A stretch of 64,000 nt of DNA, from the NCBI GenBank assembly GCA_027621405.1, contig JAQCBT010000009.1:1-64000 (forward strand), in the 5' to 3' direction. The number at the start of each line of letters is the position of its first letter. Position 1 is the stretch's first letter. Source of the stretch: Pseudomonadota bacterium (GTDB lineage: Bacteria > Pseudomonadota > Gammaproteobacteria > Pseudomonadales > Pseudohongiellaceae). Positions 25,501 through 34,111 of this stretch are shown one piece after another. The notes under the pieces are model-generated. The model ran no database searches, was not told the origin of the DNA, and saw nothing but the letters and a program-made list of their open reading frames with translations. The translations under genes and the position numbers were made by a program.

Positions 25501-25756
25501 TCATTTCCGCGATGACTTCCACGGCGAGACTCAGCTTCCGAGCTTTCTCCGGAAACACCAGCCTGGCCAGGTAGTTGGAGAATGGGTCCTGCTGCCAGTT
25601 TATGAAGTGCGAGTCAGGTTCAATCTTGAGCGAGTAACTCTTGATCGGCGTGCGACTGTGAGGTGCCGGACGCAGGCGAACGACATGAGGAAAGATTTCC
25701 ACCGACCTATCGAATTGATAGACCGTGTTGTGCCTGATGGCTACCGTGATTGTCAT
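22505..25756 (-). CDS. transglutaminase-like protein with DUF2126 domain (Anbu-associated)
   Basis: A 1083-residue protein. The N-terminal third has a bacterial transglutaminase N domain and a transglutaminase core with Cys180 (KSGSCRDTGW), His229 (DLHAWAEVY) and Asp245 (WIGLDPTSG), a complete catalytic triad. The remaining ~780 residues match the large DUF2126 region (LTMGGEPTFVS, 'SGTGGGNHVTLGAA', GLLEFRNFEMPPHWQMS). No signal peptide is visible, so it is likely cytoplasmic. The gene follows the Anbu gene by 59 bases on the same strand; this pairing is a known conserved neighbourhood, often with alpha-E and permuted ATP-grasp genes that are absent here. It may act on an isopeptide or peptide substrate shared with Anbu. 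Confidence 0.9.
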   Translation of the reverse strand: MTITVAIRHNTVYQFDRSVEIFPHVVRLRPAPHSRTPIKSYSLKIEPDSHFINWQQDPFSNYLARLVFPEKARKLSLAVEVIAEMTVINPFDFFLEESAEHIPFKYDKQLLKDLAPYLALAEDGKKLKAWVKQIPRKKTPTVDFLVAINQRLQQEISYEIRLEPGVQTCEQTLTRKSGSCRDTGWLLVQILRHLGLAARFVSGYLVQLKPDVKSLDGPSGPAEDFTDLHAWAEVYIPGAGWIGLDPTSGLFAAEGHIPLACTPDPFSAAPVTGAIDECQVEFSYENKVVRIHEDPRVTKPFSTSNWRKIDALGKQVDSLLNRQRVKLTMGGEPTFVSVDDMESAQWNTAALGDDKRKLAGNLLDSLKKQFGPKGVLQFGQGKWYPGEPVPRWALGLFWREDGKALWKNTKYLGDESSPGKLEPGLAGEFMKKLAGKLRVNQKHSIPAYEDTWHYLEAEGKLPANVTVDDNKLKDPLERNRLRNTLTGKLGEPVGHVLPLAWLEEKEGKGWYSCRWYFRREKLFLIPGDSSMGFRLPLGSIPWQAPAAAHVDHEADPFSDEEESALAVADKRKAGKIRQTETIFQTALCVQVREGRLYVFLPPVTRLNHYIDLLNFIEEVATELKVPVVLEGYHPPRDRRLRKLLITPDPGVIEVNIHPAGSWDEMINIIRKLYDVAHKERLGTEKFMVDGKHSGTGGGNHVTLGAARAEDSPFLRRPHLLGSMIRYWQNHPCLSYLFSGQFIGPTSQSPRVDEARDDNLYELDIALQQLGEGDTLQPWKVDRLLRNFLVDLTGNTHRAEFCIDKLYSPDSSTGRLGLLEFRNFEMPPHWQMSAVQMLLIRALVAHFWKHPYRRDLIPWGTELHDRFMLPHFIWQDLSWVIADLKEAGFDFDLQWFEAFQEFRFPHYGTVNVQGMEVEITGAIEPWHVLGEESSGQGTARYVDSSVERLQVLVRHMTSNRFIVTCNGRKIPLQYTGREGEYVAGVRYKAWAPYSALHPMLPVNSPLVFDVVDTFNNRSLGGCTYYVSHPGGRNYDTFPVNAMEAEARRVARFSRHGHSQDGVEFDTRPPHPSQPYTLDLRYKPR

Positions 25757-25815
25757 ATTACAGGGTCAGGCGAAGTGCGCGATTAAGGGGTTTTTCGCTG
25801 CTTGTTCTGGGTCGA

Positions 25816-26604
25816 TCAGTTGTTTCTGTCAAAAGGTGAGGGCGATTCGATCGCCTTGTTGCTGGTATCGATTTTTGGCCGATCCCAATTCGCAGCCCAG
25901 GCAATGGGCGGCATCTGGCGGAATGCATCTTTGAGGCGTTCATCCCAGCTACGGCTTATTTCCCTCAGGAATTCACTGTCAGCATCGAAGCGATGATGAT
26001 CGGTAAAGACATAAGTATCCCGGTAATAAATCATGACCTCGACCGGTGGACCCACTGTAAGATTACTTCTCAGTGTCGAATCCATGGAGACCAGGGCACA
26101 CAAGGCACAGGTGTCCAGGCTTGTGGCTGGTTTCAGTATCCTGTCTAGAATGGGTTTACCGTACTTGCTCTCGCCTATCTGCAAGTAAGGGGTGTCGTCC
26201 GAAGTGGTAATGTGGTTACCCTCAGGATAGATCATCATGATCTCGTGTTTCTCACCATTGACCTGGCCACCGATAATAAAGTTCGCCTCGAAAGTTACGC
26301 CACCGCCGGTCTTCTTCTGTTGTGCGACACTGACCTCACCCAGGTACTCCGCCGCTTCTTCCATACTGGTCACGGTCATCAGGTTTACGCTACTGGCGCG
26401 CTTTATATCGGATTCGAGTTTGGAGATGACCCCTTGTGTGGTGGCCAGATTGCCCGCAGAGAGCACACAGAACTGTCGAGATCCGTCTACGCCGAACCTG
26501 AACATTTTGCTGTAAGTGCTTACCTGGTCGATGCCAGCGTTAGTGCGTGAATCGGAGCAGAAAACAATGCCATCATTCACCGAGATGGCAAGACAGTAGG
26601 TCAT
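25816..26604 (-). CDS. Anbu, proteasome-like beta-subunit peptidase
   Basis: A 262-residue Ntn-hydrolase taken from ATG 26604, because the family needs Thr directly after Met (MTYCLAISVNDGIVFCSDSR); the longer frame to 26646 would bury that residue. Family hallmarks are DSRTNAGIDQVSTYSKM (Asp and Lys of the active site) and FCVLSAGNLATTQGV. Anbu assembles into an open helical/ring particle related to HslV and the 20S proteasome. It is the first gene of a two-gene unit with the transglutaminase-DUF2126 gene. The ribosome site upstream is weak. Confidence 0.9.
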   Translation of the reverse strand: MTYCLAISVNDGIVFCSDSRTNAGIDQVSTYSKMFRFGVDGSRQFCVLSAGNLATTQGVISKLESDIKRASSVNLMTVTSMEEAAEYLGEVSVAQQKKTGGGVTFEANFIIGGQVNGEKHEIMMIYPEGNHITTSDDTPYLQIGESKYGKPILDRILKPATSLDTCALCALVSMDSTLRSNLTVGPPVEVMIYYRDTYVFTDHHRFDADSEFLREISRSWDERLKDAFRQMPPIAWAANWDRPKIDTSNKAIESPSPFDRNN

Positions 26605-26784
26605 TCGAGCAGGCCTGAGAGAGCGGTTGTGGAAAAACAACATCAATCATATACGGATTTTAACCTCAGAGTCTATTGATTGCTGAAAATTGTCAGGCCG
26701 GGAAATATTAATTATTTTCTATATATTTCAACAAGATACGGAATTATTCCGAGCGCCGGCCGGACATGAACCTGCAAGGAACCC

Positions 26785-26817
26785 GGGCCCTGGAATCGAT
26801 GAATCCAATCCGGGCCC
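26785..26817. terminator. possible hairpin downstream of the RidA gene
   Basis: GGGCCC occurs at 26785-26790 and 26812-26817 with partly complementary intervening sequence (TGGA...TCCA), so an imperfect GC-rich hairpin can form downstream of the RidA gene on the minus strand. No clear T-run follows. Confidence 0.35.
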
Positions 26818-26890
26818 TTCGTCATCAGCGGTTGAAGGCTCAGCACCAGCCGCTACCCAGGTTCAACTTCTGTGACAGCAGGCAAGCCGC

Positions 26891-27334
26891 TCAGGCCGCA
26901 GCAATGCACTCTATCTCTACCCGCGACTCACCGCCCAGGCTGATACCAATGGCGGTGCGGGCTGGCTTGTTCTCCGGGAAGAATTCGGCATAAACCTCGT
27001 TCATGGCGCTCCACTCTGCCATGTCCACGAGATAGACGGTACATTTCACCACCCGATCCATCGACGAGCCAAAACGCTCAAGCGCATCCTGTATCGATTC
27101 CAGGGCACGCCGCGTTTCCGGCTGCACACCTCGCTCTCCTGCGCCACCGGTCTTGCCCGCAAGGTAGATCAAGCCTCCATAGCGTACTCCTTCCGAATAA
27201 GGAGCCCGCGGATTCGGGTTCATGTACTCCGGGTCTTCGGACATTGCCGACTCGGCGGCATTGGCTACAGAGAGCTCGGGCTGGCAAGCCAGTAGCATGG
27301 AGGAAAGAAAACCTATAACGAATAATCTGAGCAT
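26891..27334 (-). CDS. RidA-family protein with lipoprotein signal
   Basis: A 147-residue protein. The first 17 residues form a lipoprotein signal with lipobox LLAC (Cys17, Gln at +2), and the rest is a complete RidA/YjgF domain (YGGLIYLAGKTG, VVKCTVYLVDMAEWSAMNEVY) with the imine-hydrolysis Arg at residue 126 (KPARTAIG). RidA hydrolyses reactive enamine/imine intermediates, normally in the cytoplasm; here it is predicted to be membrane-anchored in the periplasm. It lies downstream of the Na/Pi cotransporter gene on the same strand. Confidence 0.87.
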   Translation of the reverse strand: MLRLFVIGFLSSMLLACQPELSVANAAESAMSEDPEYMNPNPRAPYSEGVRYGGLIYLAGKTGGAGERGVQPETRRALESIQDALERFGSSMDRVVKCTVYLVDMAEWSAMNEVYAEFFPENKPARTAIGISLGGESRVEIECIAAA

Positions 27335-27439
27335 GCGATTCTCCTGGGAATTTATTATGTTAGCTTGTGTCGGATCACCAGCAGTGTAGCTTTACGGTGT
27401 CGTAATACCAATACTGCATTCTCAACGCTGCTTACAGCA

Positions 27440-29113
27440 TCAGCCAGTCAGCTCTTCGTGCAAGACGTCATCGTGTGCGCGTTGTTGGGCCTGCTGGTTT
27501 ATCTGTCTGTACAGGTTGCTGAGGAGGTTCGTGCCCTTTGCGAGTTGCGTTGCCATGCGTCGCACGTTACCCGAATGCTCGAGCAGTCCGGAAACCTGCG
27601 ATACCTCCAGTCCTACTTCGACACTGCGTCTGAGGTTACGTTCTTTATACTCATCATAGTGATCCTTGACCGCCGCAGTCTTCTGTTCGAACTCGGCGCT
27701 GGAGAAACCCGCCGCCGTGATATCCATGAGATTCAGTAGTTCGCTTACTTCGCGGTGAAAATCATTCAGGATAGACAGTAGTTCTGTATCGCCCAACTCA
27801 CTTGATTGACTCGGGTTCTCCAGAACTTCCTTCGCCAGCTCCACCGCCGTCAGGTAGTACTGACTGCAGCGCAGCACCTTCGGCAGGGTTTGCGCGACTT
27901 CATGGGGAATGCTGTTGCGCTGCAAATCCATGATAAATTCCCCAACCGCGCGGGAAAGCCTCACGACAGCGTCATGAGTCGCTTCACTGTGCTTGTTGGG
28001 CTTTGCGTTGGCTTTCAAGGCCAGGCGACAGTATCCGATGCTGACTTCAGCCAAGTGCATGAGCTCATTAACAGCGGCGTCCAGGGCCAAATCCGGGGTG
28101 ATAGAGACATTCCTGTCCAGATAGCGCGGCGTGCCCAGAGTCTCTTCCTGGGACTTGAAGCGCCTCTCGAGGAACGTTGCCAACCTGCCAGTCAGTGGCA
28201 ACATAATGAGGACACCCAGTACATTAAACACTGTATGAAAGAGTGCCAGGCTCACGGCTGGCTCAGACTCGATGTTCAGGAAGCCGGTAATGGCGTCCAC
28301 CACCACAAACATCAGCGGCAAGAGTAACAGCGCCACGACTCCGGTAATGCTATTAAACATGACATGGGCACCGGCAACCCGCTTGGCATTAGAGGTGGCA
28401 CCCAACACCGAGATCACAGCAGTAGAGGTGGTTCCCAGATTGGCACCGATCACCATGGCGCCGGCAGCATAGATACCCAGCAAACCACCACTGGCCGCAG
28501 TGAGGGTGATAGCAATGGCAGCACTGGAAGACTGGGTCAGCACGGTCATCAGAAAACCGAGTCCGAGGTAGAAGAGGAGTCCCCCTATTCCCTGCAGGGT
28601 GTAGCGCTCCATATCCAGGGTGGCGACTAAGCCTTCGAAGGCATCCTTGAGAGTCTGTATGCCAATAAAGAACAGACCAAAACCCACCAGAGCCATGCCA
28701 ATCGCTGCCCGTCGCGATCGTCCACCGGTCAGGCGTAGCAGCATACCGACACCAATGATCGGCAGGGCCAGCGCGCTGATGTTGATATCGAACCCGATAA
28801 TCGCTACCAGCCAACCAGTGAGCGTGGTACCTATATTGGCCCCGTATACCACGCCCAGGGCCTGGGTCAGGTTCAACAAACCAGCATTGACGAATCCGAT
28901 GGTGGCAACCGTTATCGCACTGGAAGACTGCACCACGGAGGTAATCAAGAAACCGGTGAAAACTCCATGCAGCGGTGAGCGCGTCCAACTCTTGAGCATA
29001 TTGCGCAGGCCCACACCTGCGGCCAGCTTCAACCCATCGGTGAGCATTCCTACAGCCAGCAGGAAGATACCGATCCCCCCGGCGAGCATGCCTATGACAG
29101 TCAGATCCATCAA
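27440..29113 (-). CDS. Na/Pi cotransporter family protein with PhoU-like tail
   Basis: A 557-residue protein with two inverted Na/Pi-cotransporter repeats: 'TGFLITSVVQSSSAITVATIG' in repeat 1 and FLMTVLTQSSSAAIAITLT in repeat 2, each with the QSSSA signature. They are followed by a soluble PhoU-like helical tail (residues ~345-557). This matches bacterial NptA/YjbB-type proteins that export or import phosphate at the inner membrane. The start ATG 29113 is followed by a normal first helix (GMLAGGIGIFLLAVGML). It is divergent from the beta-CASP gene. Confidence 0.9.
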   Translation of the reverse strand: MMDLTVIGMLAGGIGIFLLAVGMLTDGLKLAAGVGLRNMLKSWTRSPLHGVFTGFLITSVVQSSSAITVATIGFVNAGLLNLTQALGVVYGANIGTTLTGWLVAIIGFDINISALALPIIGVGMLLRLTGGRSRRAAIGMALVGFGLFFIGIQTLKDAFEGLVATLDMERYTLQGIGGLLFYLGLGFLMTVLTQSSSAAIAITLTAASGGLLGIYAAGAMVIGANLGTTSTAVISVLGATSNAKRVAGAHVMFNSITGVVALLLLPLMFVVVDAITGFLNIESEPAVSLALFHTVFNVLGVLIMLPLTGRLATFLERRFKSQEETLGTPRYLDRNVSITPDLALDAAVNELMHLAEVSIGYCRLALKANAKPNKHSEATHDAVVRLSRAVGEFIMDLQRNSIPHEVAQTLPKVLRCSQYYLTAVELAKEVLENPSQSSELGDTELLSILNDFHREVSELLNLMDITAAGFSSAEFEQKTAAVKDHYDEYKERNLRRSVEVGLEVSQVSGLLEHSGNVRRMATQLAKGTNLLSNLYRQINQQAQQRAHDDVLHEELTG

Positions 29114-29280
29114 TTTCCCGGACGATAAAATGCGAGTAGATGCAGGAGCAGTATAAATGGTTTCAAGAGCTGAGGTTACAGCTCAAACAACTACTATAGA
29201 CAGAAGCCAATTACACTTGTACTGGAAAGGCCTTCAAGTTTAAATGCCAATTCAGTTAGTTAGCACAAGGGAGTTGTACT

Positions 29281-30687
29281 TTGGCCACTATTACCTTTTT
29301 GGGAGCTGCACAGGAAGTTACCGGTTCCTGTCACCTGATTGAATCTCCCGCAATAGGCAAAGTCATCCTCGACTGTGGAATGCACCAGGGAGGAGATGCG
29401 GTTAAACGCATATCGAAAGACCGCTTCGACTTCGACCCGAAGGAACTGGATGCGGTAATCCTGTCCCACGCGCATCTCGACCACAGTGGCTTGCTGCCCA
29501 AGCTCGTTCACCAGGGATTCACCGGCCCCATCTACTGCACATCGGCGACCGCAGACCTGCTCCGCATCATGCTCAATGATGCCGCAGGACTGTATGAGCG
29601 TGACCTGGAACGGATCAACCTCCGCAAACAGCGCAGGGGGCGCAAGGGACAGATCAAACCCGAATACACACAGGGTGATGTGGATAATGCGCTCAAGCAG
29701 TGCCAAGGTCGTCGCTATGGCGCCAGCACAGCAGTAGGGCCAGAAGCGAGCGTGGTGTTTCATGATGCTGGCCATATTCTTGGCTCTGCCATCGTCGAAC
29801 TCGAATTCAAGGAAGAAGGCAGGACGAAACGGGTGGTTTTCTCCGGCGACCTTGGTAACAAGGACTCCAGCCTCATGAACCCACCTGCCCGCTTGCGTGA
29901 AGCTGATGTGGTACTCATGGAGAGCACCTACGGAAACCGGAATCACAAGAATGTGCAGGATACAGTGGACGAACTGGCAGAGATCCTCGCTACCACCTGG
30001 GACCGGGGAGGCAATGTGATGATCCCCTCTTTCGCCGTGGGGCGATCGCAGGAAATCCTGTTTCACCTTGGTCAGTTCCACCATCAAGGTCTACTGGACA
30101 ACTGGCAGGTTTTCCTCGACAGCCCCATGGCCCTGCAGGTAACCAGGGTTTACGACAAGTGGTTGAAACTGCTCGATGACAAGGACGTAAAAGAGCTGAA
30201 TGATGCGCAGAAGAACTCGTTAATTGGATTCCTGCCCTCATTGCAGATTAGTGAGTCACCGCAGGATTCCATAGCGATCAATGAGATTAAGAGAGGCGCA
30301 ATTGTCATCGCCGGCAGCGGCATGTGTACTGGTGGCCGCATTCGCCATCACCTGAAGCACAGGATCTGGCGAGAAGAGAATACCCTGTTGTTCATCGGGT
30401 TCCAGGCCATGGGAACCCTGGGAAGACAACTGGTGGACGGTGCAAAGACTGTTCGCATGTTCGGAGACGAATTCGCTGTGAAGGCCCGCATCGAAACCCT
30501 GGGTGGTTACTCGGCTCATGCGGGCCAGGATGAACTGGTGGAGTGGATTACCAGCTTCGAAACCAATCCCCAGGTGGTCCTGGTTCATGGCGAGCCAATC
30601 GCGATGCAGGCACTGGAAGCCAGGCTGGAAAGAGAGCATGGCATATCCTGCAAGTTGCCCGCACCGAAGGAGACCTTGAGCTTCTGA
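29281..30687 (+). CDS. beta-CASP metallo-beta-lactamase-fold RNA-processing nuclease
   Basis: A 468-residue protein initiated at TTG 29281, with AAGGGAG placed seven bases upstream. The MBL motif HAHLDH (His63, His65, Asp67, His68) comes first. The beta-CASP features follow: DSPMALQVT, 'GSGMCTGGRIRHHLK' and GYSAHAGQDEL, then VVLVHGEP at the C-terminus. These proteins are RNA endonucleases/exonucleases of the CPSF73-like group. No KH domains are present. It is followed by a LOG-family gene and a Usp gene on the same strand. Confidence 0.9.
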   Translation: MATITFLGAAQEVTGSCHLIESPAIGKVILDCGMHQGGDAVKRISKDRFDFDPKELDAVILSHAHLDHSGLLPKLVHQGFTGPIYCTSATADLLRIMLNDAAGLYERDLERINLRKQRRGRKGQIKPEYTQGDVDNALKQCQGRRYGASTAVGPEASVVFHDAGHILGSAIVELEFKEEGRTKRVVFSGDLGNKDSSLMNPPARLREADVVLMESTYGNRNHKNVQDTVDELAEILATTWDRGGNVMIPSFAVGRSQEILFHLGQFHHQGLLDNWQVFLDSPMALQVTRVYDKWLKLLDDKDVKELNDAQKNSLIGFLPSLQISESPQDSIAINEIKRGAIVIAGSGMCTGGRIRHHLKHRIWREENTLLFIGFQAMGTLGRQLVDGAKTVRMFGDEFAVKARIETLGGYSAHAGQDELVEWITSFETNPQVVLVHGEPIAMQALEARLEREHGISCKLPAPKETLSF

Positions 30688-30742
30688 ACGGATACAGCTC
30701 AATAAACACGCGCTAAACATCACACTCAATGGCAGGTTAAGA

Positions 30743-31630
30743 ATGTCCGACACCCACGAAGACGAATGTTCTCCACTGGACAGTGAAGACTATCCCACCG
30801 AAGAGAGACAGGCCGATACGGCGCAGACTCGCTCCAGTTCATTCATCCCTGCCTATGCCGACGTGGAGTTTCTGAAGCGCGACAGGCTGCGACCGGTGCG
30901 CTTTCAGCTTGAACTTCTCAAGCCTGAAATCCTGCAGCAGGAGCTCGGCATTGATTCCACGATCGTCGTATTTGGCAGCACACGCATACCCGAGCCAACA
31001 AAGGCCAGGCAAATGCGATTACAGGCGGAACAGGCAGCACAGGCGAATCCCGGGAATGAAGCCCTGGCGAGACAGGTGCAGATTACAGCCAGGCTGGAAG
31101 AAAAGTCCCATTACTACGAGATGGCCAGGGAGTTCGGTCGCATCGTAACCGAACACGCTAGTGCCGGACCCACCAAGAATGCCGTCATCGTCACCGGCAG
31201 TGGCAGCGGTATCATGGAAGCCGCCAACCGGGGCGCCCATGAAGCCGGGGGCAAGAGCATCGGTCTGAATATCATTATCCCCCGCGAGCAGACACCCAAT
31301 CCCTATGTCACACCGGAGCTCTGTTTCCAGTTTCAGTACTTTGCCCTGCGCAAGATGCACTTCCTGATGCGGGCCATTGCGCTGGTGGTCTTTCCGGGAG
31401 GCTATGGCACCCTGGACGAGTTGTTCGAGACACTAACCTTGATCCAGACCAAAAAAATGAAGGCATTACCGGTTATTCTATTTGGACGGGAGTACTGGGA
31501 ACGCATCATCAATTTTGAAGCGCTGATCGACGAGGGCGCGATCGATCCGGCGGACTATGAGTTATTCCAATTTGTAGATACGCCTCAGGAAGCCTGGAAG
31601 ATAATTGAAGAGTTCTACACGGCAGAATAA
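30743..31630 (+). CDS. LOG family protein (Rossmann-fold nucleotide phosphohydrolase-like)
   Basis: A 295-residue protein with the LOG/'lysine decarboxylase-like' signature PGGYGTLDE and an upstream 'VIVTGSGSGIMEAANRGA' phosphate-binding turn. LOG enzymes hydrolyse cytokinin-type nucleoside 5'-monophosphates; in bacteria the role is often general nucleotide salvage. The N-terminal ~85 residues and a Gln/Ala-rich helical insertion (around 'RLQAEQAAQANPGNEALARQ', split over two helices) make it longer than plain LOG proteins. It sits between the beta-CASP gene and a Usp gene, possibly as one operon. Confidence 0.88.
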   Translation: MSDTHEDECSPLDSEDYPTEERQADTAQTRSSSFIPAYADVEFLKRDRLRPVRFQLELLKPEILQQELGIDSTIVVFGSTRIPEPTKARQMRLQAEQAAQANPGNEALARQVQITARLEEKSHYYEMAREFGRIVTEHASAGPTKNAVIVTGSGSGIMEAANRGAHEAGGKSIGLNIIIPREQTPNPYVTPELCFQFQYFALRKMHFLMRAIALVVFPGGYGTLDELFETLTLIQTKKMKALPVILFGREYWERIINFEALIDEGAIDPADYELFQFVDTPQEAWKIIEEFYTAE

Positions 31631-31732
31631 GGTAAGAACACTATGTCATATCGCAAGAATGTTGCTGACCTGGAATCGTTCTGAATATAAATCGTCTCTA
31701 AAGGACTCATAAACAGAGAGGTAAGGCTCAAC

Positions 31733-32194
31733 ATGACACACATCCTGGTTCCAACCGATGGCTCACAAGGCTCAATCAATGCGGCAAAGTTTGCGGGGGA
31801 TTTGGCGAAGGTGATGCAGGCACAGATCACAGTATTATATGTGCAACGCGATGAATACCTGCTTGAACACTCCTGGGGCGCCGGCGCATTCATCGGTGGC
31901 CGACCGGAGGGTCTCAGTACTGTAGAGCAGATCCGCGATGCATTGGAAAAATCTGCTCGCGAAACTGAAATACCTGGCACCATTGAAGCGCTGGGTAAGC
32001 TGGACAAAGAGCCCGCCGTGGTTTTCCACTGGGGACACCCGGCGGAGGAAATTGTTAAATATGCCCGGGAAAATAACGTCGACCAGATCGTTATGGGTTC
32101 CCATGGTCGTTCTGCATTGCAGCGCTCCTTCCTGGGTAGTGTTAGCCAGGCGGTCGCAAACCAGGCGGGCTGTCCGGTTACAATCGTTAAGTAG
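31733..32194 (+). CDS. universal stress protein (paralogue A)
   Basis: A 153-residue single-domain Usp with ILVPTDGS at the N-terminus and the ATP-binding G2xG9xGS pattern in GSHGRSALQRSFLGSVS. AGGTAAGG lies about 12 bases before the start. It is a close paralogue of the Usp encoded at 41707: both share LLEHSWGA, FIGGRPEGL and an almost identical C-terminal third. It may belong with the upstream LOG gene. It probably acts in stress or anaerobic adaptation. Confidence 0.9.
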   Translation: MTHILVPTDGSQGSINAAKFAGDLAKVMQAQITVLYVQRDEYLLEHSWGAGAFIGGRPEGLSTVEQIRDALEKSARETEIPGTIEALGKLDKEPAVVFHWGHPAEEIVKYARENNVDQIVMGSHGRSALQRSFLGSVSQAVANQAGCPVTIVK

Positions 32195-32372
32195 TAGTCT
32201 TGTAAGCAGCCATGCCTGTAAAGACACAGGCACTATGCTGACTCGCCACCAAGATGGTAGATACAGTGCAGACTGCCAATCTCCTTGTAGCGGCTCTTAC
32301 TGAATCCAATTTCATGCCAGAGGTTGAGATCAGCGCAGCGCTATGCAATCAAATCGGGTTTGGAGGCTCAGA

Positions 32373-32723
32373 TTACTCTAAATTGCCGATCAAATACTCT
32401 TCCATTTGCTGCCAGGCGAAATCACTGTGATCGGGACCATAGCCTTTGGTACGCATGCCCTCGGTAGCTTCACGTCCGCACCAGGAGATCATGGTTCCAG
32501 GGCCTGCTGGGTGTCTGTTTAGGTAGTCTGTGAAATCGTAGACTTTGCCTTCAATTGCCATCCAACAATCGTCCAGGCTGGCATGCTCCGCTATTTCCTC
32601 CAGAGTATACGTTGTGTCATTAACCGCCGCCGGTAGCTCTTCCCCGGCAAGGGCATGAATGGCCACCATGGTGGCGATGCTGGACCAAAATGCGATGAAG
32701 CCGGAAAAGCATAGCTTTTTCAT
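32373..32723 (-). CDS. exported cytochrome b5-like protein of the mtrAB operon
   Basis: A 116-residue protein with an N-terminal hydrophobic signal or anchor (residues ~6-26, ending HALAGEE) and a cytochrome b5 domain: YTLEEIAEHASLDDCWMAIEG, haem ligand His71 (NRHPAGPG) and His99 (YGPDHSDFA). The HPxGG turn reads HPAGP, a mild deviation. Its start overlaps the end of the ferric-reductase-like gene by four bases, so the two are coupled. Location and partner suggest a periplasmic haem b carrier between the membrane flavocytochrome and the decahaem MtrA. Confidence 0.85.
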   Translation of the reverse strand: MKKLCFSGFIAFWSSIATMVAIHALAGEELPAAVNDTTYTLEEIAEHASLDDCWMAIEGKVYDFTDYLNRHPAGPGTMISWCGREATEGMRTKGYGPDHSDFAWQQMEEYLIGNLE

Positions 32724-34048
32724 AGCAGATTAAACTCCTCGGTTTGAATGCGATTTTTCGGTATGCCGGAAGAGCGCAATATCCCCTGCACGCAGCCTAG
32801 CATTGCTGGCGGGCCGCACACATAGCAACTTCGCTCAATGAAATCCGGGCAATGAGCCCGCAGAAATTCTGTATTAATCGCGCCTTCTCGATAGAAATAG
32901 TGCAAGGTCAGGACGAAGCCGGGCAGCCTGTCGGCTATGCTTTCTAGTTCATCATGGTACAGGGCTCTGGCCTCGTCCTGTACGCAAAGAATGCAATGCA
33001 CGTCCACTTTGCTAGCTTTGCCAGCAAAGTGCCGCGCCCGGCTTAAGAAGGGTGTAATGCCAATGCCGCCTGCAATCCACAATTCACTCTCCCTACTGTC
33101 ACCGCTGGGGAAAAACGCACCGTAGGGCCCTTCAACCCGCACCTGGCTTCCAATTTGTATGGATTGCAGGGCTCGACTCGAATCGCCAAGGTCTTTAACA
33201 GCAATACGTAAATTCGTTTCCTCCGGTGCAGATGAAATAGTATACGGATGTTCCTGGGCGTAACCCGCAGTCAGCTGGTTATCGTAAGGTGTGAAATAAA
33301 TAAACTGTCCCGCCTCATAAACCAGTCGTTCCTGTTGTGCTTGTGATTGTAGTTCCAGTTCCACAACATTGGATAAGGGTTTGCTTGCACCGACTACCTG
33401 ATATCGCAAACGACCATGGCGTTTGAACCATGACCTTTTGGAGAAGCCCCAGCGGAACACCATGGCCAAAAGCGCCAAACCGGTATACAGAGTCCAGAGA
33501 ATGTATTGCCAGGCAAAATTTATTTGCCGGGCGAGCATAAAACTATGTATCAAGGCCAACACCAGAGCCACACCGGCTAACTTGTGCAGAAGCTTCCAGC
33601 GTTGGTAATTGGGTTCACCGAAAAAAGCGAAACTGGGCGCCAGGAAAACCATCATTACAATTAAAGAAAGCCAACCAACTAGTGATGGAACAGTGTTGTT
33701 AGCCGGAAATAAAACACTAATGCCTGCGTCAAGGGACACCGCCATGCCAGAAAATGCCAGTAGCAGCGGATGCATTAACAACAATAAAAAGGATACAGCT
33801 GCCAACTGATGATGGGTAAACCACAACTTGGTCAGCCCGCCAAATAGTTTGTCAAAACCTGGCACTCGGCTGCTCAGCATTGCTGCTACCAGGAAGAAGC
33901 TGAGCCCCGCGACACCGGTAAGTCGGCCCAGGGTATTGAGCGATGCCGCGGTCGAACTCCACTCGATTGCGGTAGAAGTGGTCAGGAATATTGCTGATGG
34001 CAACAGGCCCAGGAACCACAGCATTAAGTTGGCGGTGGGGGTACGCAT
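32720..34048 (-). CDS. ferric-reductase/NOX-like flavocytochrome b
   Basis: A 442-residue protein. The N-terminal half has six to seven helices of the ferric-reductase domain with paired His (FTHHQLAAVSFLLLLMH and LLHKLAGVALVLALIHS), suitable for two stacked haems b. The C-terminal half is an FNR-type module with FAD motif HPYTISSA, NAD(P) motif AGGIGITPFLSRA and terminal CGPPAML. Proteins of this build move electrons from cytoplasmic NAD(P)H across the inner membrane. It lies 63 bases after mtrB and overlaps the cytochrome b5 gene, so it is the likely inner-membrane donor of this conduit. Confidence 0.88.
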   Translation of the reverse strand: MRTPTANLMLWFLGLLPSAIFLTTSTAIEWSSTAASLNTLGRLTGVAGLSFFLVAAMLSSRVPGFDKLFGGLTKLWFTHHQLAAVSFLLLLMHPLLLAFSGMAVSLDAGISVLFPANNTVPSLVGWLSLIVMMVFLAPSFAFFGEPNYQRWKLLHKLAGVALVLALIHSFMLARQINFAWQYILWTLYTGLALLAMVFRWGFSKRSWFKRHGRLRYQVVGASKPLSNVVELELQSQAQQERLVYEAGQFIYFTPYDNQLTAGYAQEHPYTISSAPEETNLRIAVKDLGDSSRALQSIQIGSQVRVEGPYGAFFPSGDSRESELWIAGGIGITPFLSRARHFAGKASKVDVHCILCVQDEARALYHDELESIADRLPGFVLTLHYFYREGAINTEFLRAHCPDFIERSCYVCGPPAMLGCVQGILRSSGIPKNRIQTEEFNLL

Positions 34049-34111
34049 CAGGTCAATGTATTAAATTGAGTAAGTAGATGCATAGTAGATTCATCCGACT
34101 CGTTGAAACTT

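Noticed and set aside
29260..30087. 275-codon open frame on the minus strand
   Set aside because: It lies opposite the beta-CASP gene with its intact catalytic motifs; it is a codon-bias shadow.
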